In this document: in pieces, positions 37,544 to 48,030 of the stretch
How positions within the stretch are numbered: position 1 is the first letter of the stretch
How the letters are laid out: each line of letters begins with the position of its first letter
DNA from: Panorpa germanica
Lineage: Eukaryota > Arthropoda > Insecta > Mecoptera > Panorpidae
Direction of reading: 5' to 3'
DNA: 64,000 nucleotides
Assembly: GCA_963678705.1 (NCBI GenBank)
Contig: OY783214.1
Coordinates: 8,804,001-8,868,000, forward strand
Position numbers and translations under genes: made by a program
Notes under the pieces: generated by a model
Database searches by the model: none
Told to the model about the DNA's origin: nothing
What the model saw: the letters and a program-made list of their open reading frames with translations, nothing else

Positions 37544-40017
37544 CTTACCCCTTACGACACTTATATGTAATTTAGGTTTATTTAATATAAAAAGTTTTAC
37601 GTATAAAATGTTGTTCAATATATAACATTACATTATTGCTATTAGAAACAATTTATCTTTAGTAAATTATCTTTTCAAAATTCGATACGTGCTGTTTTAA
37701 ATTTGCTAGCTTGTTACAAGTTAGTTTTAAGGTTCATTTACTACCTGGATACTTCTATTTCAGAAAACAATATCATTTATCGACATTTAAAGGGTTCAAA
37801 GTATCTTTAAACTAAGAAACTAAAATGATTTCAAACAAAATTGAATCTTTTTACATTAAATATTACTATGATACATATAGGTAAAATGTAACATGTATTT
37901 AAAGTAATATTCATGTTTCCTTGTAGCATGTTAAACACATTTAACAGTACTGTACTCTAAAGACAAATTTCTCCAAACTAGAATATTTATTTTCAGTCGA
38001 TTAAAATCGTAATATTTTTTTATCAGTCTTCTTCCTACCCAACATTCAAAATTTCTTTTGTAACTAAAAAAATTCAGGCAACGTAAACCTGTTCTCACTA
38101 ACTTACGCTGAATCGTTCTCTAGCTCGATTTTAAATAAAACGAAATTTTAGACAACATTTACAAGTTGCAAACTATTGATTAGAAATGTTCAAAGTGTTA
38201 ATTGAATTTGTTATATATTTAGTGAAATTGTAAATTTCCCTAATGTAACACCGCTATGTATGAACAATACTAAGGAATGCTGCAGGCAACATTCTTGGAT
38301 ACGCATATTGCTTTTATCAATACTCAGAAGTGTATCCCCTAATATTAGTAGCGAATCTCGTGGAACTAATAAACACAACCAGTCAGCGTATTGACATATG
38401 AGATGTCTTGAGGTCTCACAGTTTTAACTACAACAAATTACAATAGTTGTTTTGCTTCTTTTTAAATTCTTGATCATGAGATTACATTCTTTGAAAAAAT
38501 TACAAAAATTCTAATTAGTTTTAAATACCTTTTAGCGTGACGCAATATTTCGAACACCCCCCTTAAAAAATAGGTTCATTATATCCATACTAGAAACTAT
38601 ATCATGTGTAAAACTTATTAGCCCTTGTTCAATCATTACATCCAAGATATCTATGTTTGAAAACTATAAACATCTCTTGTCTGGAGTACAAGTAAGGTCG
38701 TCGTCTTCTTCAACTCAACCTGAATTAACGGGACCATTTTCCAGTGTTTTCCCTTGTACCTTGTTATACAATAACGTTGAACGTCACGCAGGATATAGAT
38801 AGCGTTAGCACGGGGGTTATACAAGAGGGATACAACTACAGTAATTAGGATTTAAGCTGATGCTACCTCCAGGCTGTATGAAGACAACGTTTTCGCTAAC
38901 CAAATCTACACTCTGCACTTTAATGGAGAAGTAGAGAGGAGATAGAGCTTAAGTTCTCCAAATATTTGGAATATAGTGATGTTCAATATTGTATTATAGT
39001 AAAATGTTACATTTTTTTCTCTAAAACTTGTTGAAAAGGATCCTAATATTAATGACCAATTTATCTGTATGTGACTCTTTATCCATAGTATTCACGTAAC
39101 ATTACACATTCTCTGTATATTTATATATGCTCCATAATATGAAAATAATATACTGTATATGTATTGCATATACATGAAATGAATAAATATGACAGTACAT
39201 ACTATGTATGTATTTACCTTACACGTGCATTTGCACATACATATGATAAACAGTGTAGGTTTTATACCACAACAGCAAATACATAGGACACATGCAATAT
39301 ACATGAATGTATATACGTTGAATATAGTATGTATATCCAAATATTTTCTGGGTAATATTATAAGAATATACGCGACTGATTTTAATGAATAAAATAATTA
39401 AAAACATTGCTTTGTTTGTAGAGAATGAAATATTTCAAGTGTAAGCGAGCAGTGCAGATCTGTAAGCCCTTATCAGTAATACATTATGTTCGAATATAAC
39501 TATTTTGCTCACAAAACCTACATGCGGCTCTGTTTAAACTCTAATACATCATAGCAGAGATTCGAGATATAAACTCAGTGAATTGTAGTCACATAATAAT
39601 CAATTACTTGATAATAACAGTATTAAACACAAGAATTTAATTTTAAAACATTTATACTTCCGTTAATATAAATATAAAACCTTAATTTCTCTGTACATGA
39701 CATGCTGTCATTGCCAGCAATTACACAAAACACATAGCCATAATATTTAATGCAAGTGAACCCCACTACATTTGTATTTAACCGTATCACTGATGGACAA
39801 AATGTGGCCCCGAAATTTAAATTGAAGTTGTTACTAAGATATTTTATAATAGGTACGATTTAATTCATAAATAGGTAATAGAAAATAGTGGTGGAAATAT
39901 AGGGGTACATAAAGTATGCTTTAATTGTTCTAATATTTTCAAAAGTTCTTACAGCTGATTAGCTTATGTTTCTATTTTGTAAATTATTAAATAATATAAA
40001 TCAGTACTACTAGTGTT

Positions 40018-40520
40018 ATGTGTTGTTGTTGTATTTTTAATTATAGTTTTGCCTTTCGGTTCTACAATCTTTGTTACATGCCATCCAAAGTACAATTAAC
40101 TTGTCACAAACTAATTCCAAGGTTCATTTACTACTTCTCATATAGAAATTGTCTTGCAGTGCAATTTTCACACTTTCTAGCTTTTAATATCATTTTAACT
40201 GAACTTAATATACTTTACACAATATGCTTACACTATTACGAATACATTCGCTTTCTTTCTCTGCCTTCCTCTGTTGTTTATCCTTCTTTTCCTCCTGCTC
40301 TATATGCCGTCTCCTTATTTCCCCCATCCATCTTTTTCATTCACTCTGTCCTAGTAACAATTTTTTTTAACCTTTAAACCTTTTCGTATTCTTTGACTAC
40401 TTTTTCCGCTACACTTACTTCTTCACATCTTCTAGTTTCCATCCTTCATTGCCCTTCTTTCTCTCACTCATTCTTACTTCGTTTTTTACTCTTTCTCTTT
40501 GCTTTTCTTCCTTATTTATA
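40018..40520 (+). repeat. Repeat with CT-rich tract, family F copy 2
   Basis: It shares GCCTTTCGG with a following TACAATCT block with 14.66 kb, and like that copy passes into a pyrimidine-rich tract (about 40245-40520; CTTTCTTTCTCTGCCTTCCT and similar). The 119-codon frame across it has no recognised domain and is biased by the CT tract, so I do not call a gene. As sense-strand polypyrimidine 6.3 kb before the next exon it could bind PTB-like factors, which is speculative. Confidence 0.55.
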
Positions 40521-40708
40521 ACTTTATAGCTTCCAGTGTAATTTTTGTTTTGTACTCAGATGAATCTGTGTATGTATTATCGAATGTTTTATCATTTTTT
40601 TCATCTCTTCAATAATTGATCATAATTGATCAGGATTGAACTGAGGTGGTAAATCTCCGTTTCGCTTAATTTGTGACCCACTAAGAATTATTTAAAGGCA
40701 TCATTGAG

Positions 40709-40743
40709 TCTACAGTTTTGTCTTCTTTCAATGCAGGTAATTT
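40709..40743 (+). promoter_or_regulatory. Candidate recursive splice site (AG|GT)
   Basis: TCTACAGTTTTGTCTTCTTT, then CAATGCAG|GTAATT, with AG at 40735-40736 and GT at 40737-40738. A good polypyrimidine tract precedes the AG and the donor half follows at once, as at Drosophila ratchet points (usual form CAG|GTAAGT). It is 34.1 kb after the upstream exon and 6.1 kb before the next one. This is the best of the three such candidates here. Confidence 0.4.
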
Positions 40744-41832
40744 ATTCTTTCAGTGACCTTTTAGCCTATAAAATGGTCCATCATTGCTATATAGTTATAA
40801 ACCTCGTTCCATATATTTCCTCCCCTAATATCTGCACCCTGTCATATCTCTGTTTACAAAGTAACTCTTTTATCCATGTTGCTGTAAGCGCAAGGGGGGC
40901 GCAGAGAGCGTAAACGGAGGAACAGCGAGCGCAAGGCTTTACAACTAGTCGTACAAATCCCTCCTTTTTAAATCACACCCTATAATTACGAGAATATATG
41001 TGAAACAAAGAAGAGATTTAATTTGATATTCCATTTGGAAAACATACAATATATAATTCAATTATTTATCAAAAAACATTTTATTCTTTGTAAATGACAC
41101 TATTATTCCTACAGCACAGTACGAATACAACATGTGCTATTATTTCACAGCGAAATAGGAATATATTATTATTTTAGTAATAGTACTACTTATGTGTATT
41201 TTCAAATTACTTAATTATTTATAACAGTGTATATATCAATCACCGGGACGGCTACATAAGTAATGATGCACCACGTATCTCTTCAACAAAACTCGTATGT
41301 ACGTACAACAGTTGGTACTCTTCCTTCATGCAATATTGATTTCCCCCACCACTTTTTGTCTCTTCCTTAACCACTTTATTTTGACATACGATACGACAGG
41401 TTCTTTTCATTTCTAATAAGGGTAATATGTTTCTAACGTTTTATAATAACACACGCGAAACTTTTAGTTGTCTGTGATACTCTACTGTTCCTAAAAAATT
41501 ATCAAAAAAAGTGAAAGGAGTATCAACACTTTCTTTAATTGAACACAGATGGCAATATTTTTCTAAGATATATTATATTTTTGACTAAATGAGTAATTTA
41601 AAAATATTAACCATAAACTATACTACTTTTGATTAAATCAGATAAATAACTACTTCACAGCTTGTTTCATTGTGCGAAGTTTCGTTGCGCGACGATTCGT
41701 TGTGGTATCCACAGTGTTATTGCTAACTTATATATCCGCTACAGGCACTTAAGTACAATACCTAAATTCTTCGAAGAGGTGAGTTGTTCTATTTCATATA
41801 AAGTATTCTATTTTTTTAAATTAAATTTATTT

Positions 41833-41955
41833 ATCCTCGGCCTATTTCTGATGTTGAGTCCTTTCTCGACGACTTTCTACAATGTTAGCAGATTTTTTGG
41901 AGTCGAAACCTCATATATGTGGACTACACTGCTGCATGTTATATTTATTCTTATG
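41833..41955 (+). repeat. Dispersed repeat family E, copy 3
   Basis: Begins CTCGGCCTATTTCTGATGTT, continues TGAGTCCTTTCTCGACGACT, and has the CTCATATATGTGGACTACAC block, giving the longest match to the other two copies. It lies shortly before a family G copy, so the two could be parts of one larger element. Confidence 0.5.
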
Positions 41956-42088
41956 TGAGCACATTATCAATTAAATTAAATTACAAGCAAACACAGAAAA
42001 GCGTCAATCATTAATACTATCCGGGTATAAACTGCCGATATAACTAGAAAGTACTGCCTCATTTATTTGTCTATAATGTATACAAAAA

Positions 42089-42184
42089 CGAATAAGATAA
42101 AATTCATTATCGTATTATAGATTTATACCCCTCGTATATCCTCTTTTAAGTATAAGTCGAAGCCGAACTATCGTGATTTGGACT
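42089..42184 (+). repeat. Dispersed repeat family G, copy 2
   Basis: The same-strand counterpart of 19698-19793 with about the same length (96 bp). Confidence 0.85.
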
Positions 42185-43536
42185 TATAATAAAATTACAT
42201 ATAAATTAAACTATAATTATATCGATTACTTATAATTAAATTATGATTTATTTCTAGTTTCATAAATTTTATTTCAAATAGTGATTTTTCATTGAATGTT
42301 TTATAAAATTTGAGATCTAATAAGTAAAATCAAAAACAATTTATTTTTTTTGAGAAATTAGTAATAGAAGAACCCCATTAAACATATTTTAATCCGGCTC
42401 TGCTAGCATCGCTTCGTATGTCCCCACACCAAAGACCAACACAGAACAACCTTTCACGTTAAGCCAGTGGACTCGTTAGTCGCAGATTTTAGTTCAGTTT
42501 TCATTAATTAGCCCACAAAATCCAATGTGCTGTGCTGTATACTATGTTTACTCACACAAACATATAAAAGACACACACACACATAAACATATAACTGAAT
42601 AACTTTATCTCTTTTTACCCCCACTTGTTTTGAACTCCCCTTTCAAAATGTACGATGAATTTTCATACATCTGGTGTACTACGAATTCGTAGTCCAATAT
42701 TTATTATTAATTATAAATTATAATTTGTGTGTAATACACAAAATGTAATAGCAGTTATGATTACACGAAAAGTCGTAATTTCCGTGAAAGGAACATTCTA
42801 CTGAAATACTTATTAAATTTATTTAGAGTCAACTATTTTCAAATACTTTTTTAAGTGGAATAAGGAGTGCCATGTATTTGAGCTGATTCAGAAATCGTAC
42901 TCTACCGTTAATATTTAAAACATATCAGATAAAAACGCTTCAATATTTTTATTAAAATATTTAAACAATCATTAACATTATACAAATAATAAAAAAAATA
43001 TCATAAAACGTTTTCAAGTCATAATTATTCAAAAATCAACAAACCGAAAAATATAAAGTTACAAAAAAATATTTAATAAGAGAACCTTCAGATAAATGAA
43101 TAATTAACAAACCCTTTCTTCGTCCTTCGTCCTTCGTTTTGTTTCTGTTTCTGTTATCAGGACGAGAATAATAATGTGTACATTTCTTTGAGTGAAACTT
43201 TGACGTTTGCTTAATTTTGATTGCGTTTAATTTGCATGAAAGCAAAACCTCTTACTTGAAATTTTAATTATGATGTGAGTTTAACAAAACAGTTAATGTA
43301 AAACATAGGACCTTTTCGTGTTTAGAGGTTAGATTCTGTATGGAATAATAAACATGGTTATGTAGTTGTTGTTGGGTACCATTAGGATCTAGATAGTCAA
43401 TCTAAGGAAGGTTACATAAGTCAAATCCACGGTTTTATTACTACAGTTAATGATATATACTCTCTTAACTGGCTATGAAATTCTAGGAGACACAAGTTCC
43501 TACAACGGAGCTCACCATATCTGGTCGTGTCTGGTC

Positions 43537-43729
43537 TAATAAAATACCATAATACTTGATATCGAATGGAGAGAAGGAGCAGAATAATATTAGGTGCGAT
43601 AAAAGGCTACGTGCCTAGGAAGCCGGAGAAATTATATATAAAAAAAAAGAAAATGAGAGAGGGAGTAACATAAGTTGTAAAAGACGGTGTGATGCGGTGA
43701 AGAACCGCCGCACTGTATTTAGACCTTTA
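43537..43729 (+). repeat. Dispersed repeat family D, copy 2 (interrupted)
   Basis: Its outer parts match 24009-24113. The middle (about 43573-43648) is a retrotransposon 3' scrap absent from the other copy. The right end (TTTAGACCTTTA) runs into the PIF/Harbinger-type element, so two unrelated elements have used this repeat as target. Confidence 0.75.
43573..43648 (+). mobile_element. 3' UTR scrap of non-LTR family A
   Basis: The segment GCGATAAAAGGCTACGTGCC and the following GAAGCC.GAGAAA..ATAT block match the 3' UTR of the family A copy at 21579-21960 (there on the minus strand), and it ends in a short A run (43640-43648). Only about 75 bp remain, with no coding sequence. Bases around it (AATGGAGAGAAGGA before, AATGAGAGAGGGAG after) may be an eroded target duplication. 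Confidence 0.8.
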
Positions 43730-44410
43730 GGCCTGTCTCAGTATGGGACCGTATTTAAGCGACGGCGTATTCGGACGTTAATCGGCGGGTTGGATGAGCT
43801 ACAAAGCAAACCGCCTATGTGTGTCACAGATGTCTGTAGTCAGTCGTTAGATAACTAACTTGTGTACTGTAGGGGGTGTATTGGAGTTCTTTAGCACTAA
43901 TATAATTTATTATGAGAGCAAACTTTAACTTTAATTTTTATCGATACACTACTGGTATTAAAGGTACTTGTCGTGAATATTGTGATAAATTTAGTTCTAT
44001 CGTATCGGTATCGGTATCGGTGTCCATGATTCACTGAAATACAAACATAAACTGAAGCATGCAGAACATACTCGTCACAAGCGATGTCGCCGATAGATCT
44101 CATTTGAACCGTATTGCAGCGTAACAACAAACGTTCTTAGGTATCCCCTCCATTCTGAGGCGGCTGTTTGCATTTACAAAGGTTCGGATAGGATATCGTT
44201 GTAGTAGTGGTAACGCTTGGATAAAATTCGCCTTTATACGGTTCTAATGTGCGAGGTAGTGCCGCCCGTATTCGAACGGCTTTGTAACTTGCAGTCTGAG
44301 AGGTCCAGAGAGGTCTTATTACATTTACAGGGTTCGGATAGGTAAAGCGTAGTAGCCCGTATACGTCCGGCAGAAATTCGCTTAAATACGGTGCCATACT
44401 GAGACAGGCC
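43730..44410. mobile_element. PIF/Harbinger-type non-autonomous DNA transposon (681 bp)
   Basis: The termini are 33-bp inverted repeats (43730-43762 and 44378-44410) with a single mismatch, starting GGCCTGTCTCAGTATGG. A TTA triplet flanks each side (43727-43729, 44411-44413), the target duplication of PIF/Harbinger elements. Inside are three tandem TATCGG units (about 44003-44020) and a direct repeat of about 35 bp (near 44169-44205 and 44320-44353, shared CGGATAGG and GTAGTAG). The interior is GC-richer than the intron. No transposase is visible; the 93-codon minus-strand frame at 44137-44418 spans the right terminal repeat and is probably fortuitous. Class assignment rests on the TTA and the form of the ends. 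Confidence 0.85.
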
Positions 44411-44624
44411 TTATACATGAATAGGAAAGCTGCGGTGGTCTAACGAAAACGTGTTCAATTTGATTGTATGAAAATACAATTATAAATTTGTGAATGATGT
44501 ATTATATGGAATAAATTTTAATTTGAAGATAAAACCCAAGACATTAAAATTAAAAATAAATTTACAGAATAATATATAGTAGACAAATTAATAGAAAACT
44601 AATTATGAAACTATATATAAATAC

Positions 44625-44629
<5 letters not shown>

Positions 44630-44687
<58 letters not shown>
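44630..44687. repeat. (AT)n microsatellite
   Basis: Uninterrupted AT repeat of about 58 bp. Confidence 0.97.
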
Positions 44688-44689
<2 letters not shown>

Positions 44690-45933
44690 ACCCACATTTT
44701 CGTATTATTGTAATTCATCTACCCATCTACGTCTACTACACCCCTCAAGTAATACATTTGCATATAACAACTAACCCCGGCCTTAGGGGATGTAAAACAA
44801 ACCTTGTTTTTACTCGCTTAATACACTTCCACGAACATGTTAAATTTCTTTTTGATGTTTTTGATATTACATTACATAAATATTGTCAAAGTATAATTAT
44901 TCATAAATTATTATTTTTTACAAATTATAATTAATTAATATCTTCAATCTATATTTGAAAATGAAAGTGAAAATGAAAATGAAAAATATTTATATGAAAT
45001 TGTTGATTGATATTTAAATATTTATATTTACCAAGTGTACATATTATTTAGTAATGCATATATACAATTTTATGTAAAATATATAACAAACTAAATGTTT
45101 GACTTTGTTGGTATTTAAATGCTTTATATTATATGTCATTCATAACATTTTGTCGAAAAGTTATCAATACCAAGTATTAAAAGATTTCTTTGTTTATTTT
45201 CCATATAGATATCAAACAACGTTTTACATTTTTATTTTGCTTTCACAACCAAGATAATTAACTAATTCTAAATATATTATAAAAAAATTACAAAATACTG
45301 CACAAATCAAAAAACCTCCCTCCATCACAGTATCGTCGAATCAACGTGAATTCTTTAATAAACAAAACCTATCAAATTCATATTATCATTCATTCACTAA
45401 TCTTATCATTTGTTCGTTACCAATACTGCTCGTATTTTTGATTAAAAACATAAAATGTGCTCCCGAGATATTTCTGAATAAATGCACTATATTTTATCAT
45501 TTTAACACATTTGTATGTAACATAGTATCTCTACAAAATGTAATATTTTTTTTTACAATGTAGTTGCCTTCATTCGGATGCATTATGAAAACCCGCTTTT
45601 ACTTTATTTACCGGGAAATAGTTCTCGTCTTAAACCGCATTATAGTACCGAGTACCTTCCCGACGCGCCACGGTGTGGCATACCATGGCGCTGCATGTCT
45701 TCATGAAGAGAATAAAACCTTCTTCTCTACTGAACGTCTATTGTTATTTACACCGGCGCTTGTTATATTGTTATAAATGGCTGTGTATCCTCACACTGTG
45801 AAAATTTATGATTTTTATTCATTCATTTCAAAAAAATAAAAATAATAACATTATCGAAGCTGGTTTTACAAAGGAAAATATTTAGTTGCTAGAAAAAGCT
45901 ACATAATTGTTAGTATAAAATGGAATAAATCCA

Positions 45934-46038
45934 TATGACTTTTAGATAGTATTAATCTTTAAACGTTATGTGTTAAAATTTCATGACATTCGACCATTAG
46001 TTTTTGAATTTTTAAGAACGTTACTTTTGTAATATTCA
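45934..46038 (-). repeat. Dispersed repeat family C, copy 3 (inverted)
   Basis: The reverse complement matches the copies at 11.8 and 21.2 kb, with AAATTTCATGACATT and TTTTAGATAGTA on the plus strand. TTTGTCAATAGTGG at about 46086 resembles TTTGTCAATAGTAG near copy 1 and may mark an element end. Confidence 0.75.
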
Positions 46039-46755
46039 AGTGAATGAAACATCTGAATTTCATGAGTTGACAAAGTTCAAGTATTTGTCAATAGTGGTGC
46101 CGCTGAACCTATTGATTAATGTGATACACTAATAAATCTGTATTCTACAGCGAATAATATTATAACAAAAATTTAGTATCGAATGTAAAGAAATCAATTT
46201 TGCAAAAAAAAAAGATAAATAGAATTTATTTGGGAGAAAATTTGCTTAGGTATGGTTAACCAAAATCCTCCTTATTTCAGGCTACGTGAACATTTTGATA
46301 GATCAAGCTTATTTGTATAACCAACAGAGTTAGAATTTGTCTAAGTGACTAAACAAAACGTGTTAAATATAGTTTGTTCAAAATTATATAATATTGTCTT
46401 ATGTTCTCATTCTCTGACGAATACACAAAATATGAAATAACTTCTAACTATACATAGTTGAACAAATGTCACTGTATGTTAAGTAATTTAAATGTAACTG
46501 AGGAAACTTGGATTAAAAGTTTGATTTGCTATCATATAGCTATGTGTACCTGCACGTAGGATAAAGCATTGGAGGACTAAGTAGAAGAAGAAATTCCTCA
46601 ATTAAGGAAGTCGTGCTAGCTGAAGCACGGATGTACTTCAAAGTTTTAGAGGAAAAGCTAGGAAAACCATTATCAAAGTTAAACTAACTTTAAATTTAGC
46701 TAAATATAATTGTTATATGAAAATTAAACCTAACTAGTTGTGTAATTAGATACTT

Positions 46756-46799
46756 TTGACTAATTTTTTTTTTAATATAATATTTTCTTTTTTTTTCAG
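46756..46799 (+). promoter_or_regulatory. bru3: Branch point and 3' splice site of the 80-nt exon
   Basis: CTAAT at 46760-46764 gives a branch A at 46763, 36 nt before the acceptor. Two T-rich runs and CTTTTTTTTTCAG end at CAG 46797-46799. The acceptor phase completes the glycine codon begun at 6589. Confidence 0.9.
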
Positions 46800-46879
46800 G
46801 TTGTGCTTTTGTAAAATTCACCACACATCACGACGCACAAGCAGCCATTAATAGCTTACACGGGAGTCAAACTATGCCG
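46800..46879 (+). CDS. bru3: CELF/Bruno RRM2 exon, RNP1 to QTMP (Bru-3 type)
   Basis: An 80-nt exon continuing RRM2 from the upstream exon. It completes the RNP1 strand (G)CAFVKF, whose aromatic residues stack on RNA bases, then encodes helix 2 ([14 protein letters not shown]) and ends QTMP. It begins with two bases of the split glycine codon and closes a full codon (phase 0). The donor is CCG|GTAAGT at 46879/46880, a strong site. Vertebrate CELF genes, as I recall, also have an 80-nt exon at this position; the next exon should start with glycine and encode the last strand (GASSSLVVKFAD type), which I could not find downstream. HGSQTMP favours the CELF3-6/Bru-3 group; CELF1/2 read QTME here. 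Confidence 0.93.
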
Positions 46880-47992
46880 GTAAGTTTTTTTTCAATTATT
46901 TTATAGCTGTTGCATCTACCCTGATAATTTCCTTCCACAAACTTAAAAACATGCATGAGAAATAAATAACATTTATAAAATAAAATTTCAAATAAGAAAC
47001 TTTAATTTTCGGATCTACATTTGATTCGGATCTACAGAATTTGTATTTGAAAATCATTTAAGAAAAGCAAAACGTTTTTCCTAACGAGTACTACGTACAT
47101 CATCTTTTCCCACTTCTGATTTCGAACTAAAGTTTAATTTTGTTGTAGTTTCTTTACATCTCTATGTGGTACAACAAAGTTGTTTAAGTATCTACTACTG
47201 CCTTATTATTAACCTATTTTAACCAATTTGACAAGCTACCAACAAATCTGACCTACTTAGCAGTTTGAGTTCCAAACTATCGTTAACGTCGAACCCTTAT
47301 TCTGATCATATTGAAGTTTCATCAATATCTAATGTGAACTGAAGATGTATTGAGATATTTAATCATTTGATACAGCTCTTGGCACGGTGTAACATGAGAA
47401 ACCAGTACTTATATATAAGAGGTTGTAATTAAATTCCATTTTAGCAATATACATTACTGAAAATTAGAGATAATTTTAGATTTTCTGTTAATTATTTTCT
47501 GAAAGTATTGACTCTAAGACTCTCGGAATCTGGTGAATAGTGCTAACGGAAATAAAAAGTTTTATACCTCAATTATTAAACGTTTTTATTAAATTCATCA
47601 TCTCATACACGGTACTACGTACCATTTATAATTACAATGAAAACGAAAATCATTTAGAAATTAATTCAGAACACATAACACAAGCTTGCCACAACAATAA
47701 AAAAATATAACAATAGAAAAATAAATTTAAAGAGCGGGAAACTATAAAAACGTTCTGTTAATATTTTATTTCAAGTTTAAAATATTATATAGGTGTTTTG
47801 ATCATAAGGAATAACAACCCTCAACCCCCACAGTGCAAATAATTACGTACGTTCACAAGCACCATTCATTTTTTTATGTTTTTTTTACCCCTAAACATTA
47901 AAAAGGACATTATATTCCTATTGTATTTTTATAAGTCGTTACTACTGGGTTTGCTTACTCCATGGTGTATAATAGAAAGAGAATATTTATTC

Positions 47993-48030
47993 TGGCATGA
48001 TAAAATGCACAGGTGCATTTTATCATGCCA
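47993..48030. repeat. Perfect palindrome, 18-bp arms
   Basis: TGGCATGATAAAATGCAC (47993-48010) and GTGCATTTTATCATGCCA (48013-48030) are exact reverse complements separated by two bases (AG). A 38-bp near-perfect palindrome is unlikely by chance and may mark a recent inversion-duplication event or element end. Its stem is too short for a pre-miRNA. Confidence 0.9.

Larger units (their letters stand above)
6590..46799 (+). other. bru3: 40.2-kb intron inside RNP1 of RRM2
   Basis: The intron joins two exons whose phases and protein sequence fit exactly, splitting the glycine codon of KGCAFVKF. Its length is 40,210 bp. It holds most of the mobile-element relics and microsatellites listed separately. 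Stretches without a separate entry are AT-rich with no recognisable gene: 8.9-10.7, 12.0-13.4, 15.2-18.0, 25.0-29.7, 29.9-33.1, 33.7-36.8, 37.6-40.0 and 44.7-45.9 kb. Slightly GC-richer patches lie at 19.0-19.25, 29.5-29.75, 30.95-31.13, 35.4-35.55 and 45.65-45.72 kb. None has a readable gene, though some could hold old repeats or internal regulatory DNA. Confidence 0.88.

Noticed and set aside
40018..40377. A 119-codon frame rich in F, Y, L and P
   Set aside because: Its composition follows from the pyrimidine-rich repeat tract; the related repeat at 14.6 kb does not keep the frame.
43397..43536. Extension of repeat D leftwards from 43537
   Set aside because: Sequence before TAATAAAATACCATA does not match the corresponding part before 24009.
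44137..44418. A 93-codon minus-strand frame in the Harbinger-type element as a transposase remnant
   Set aside because: It runs across the terminal inverted repeat and shows no DDE or Myb-like motif.
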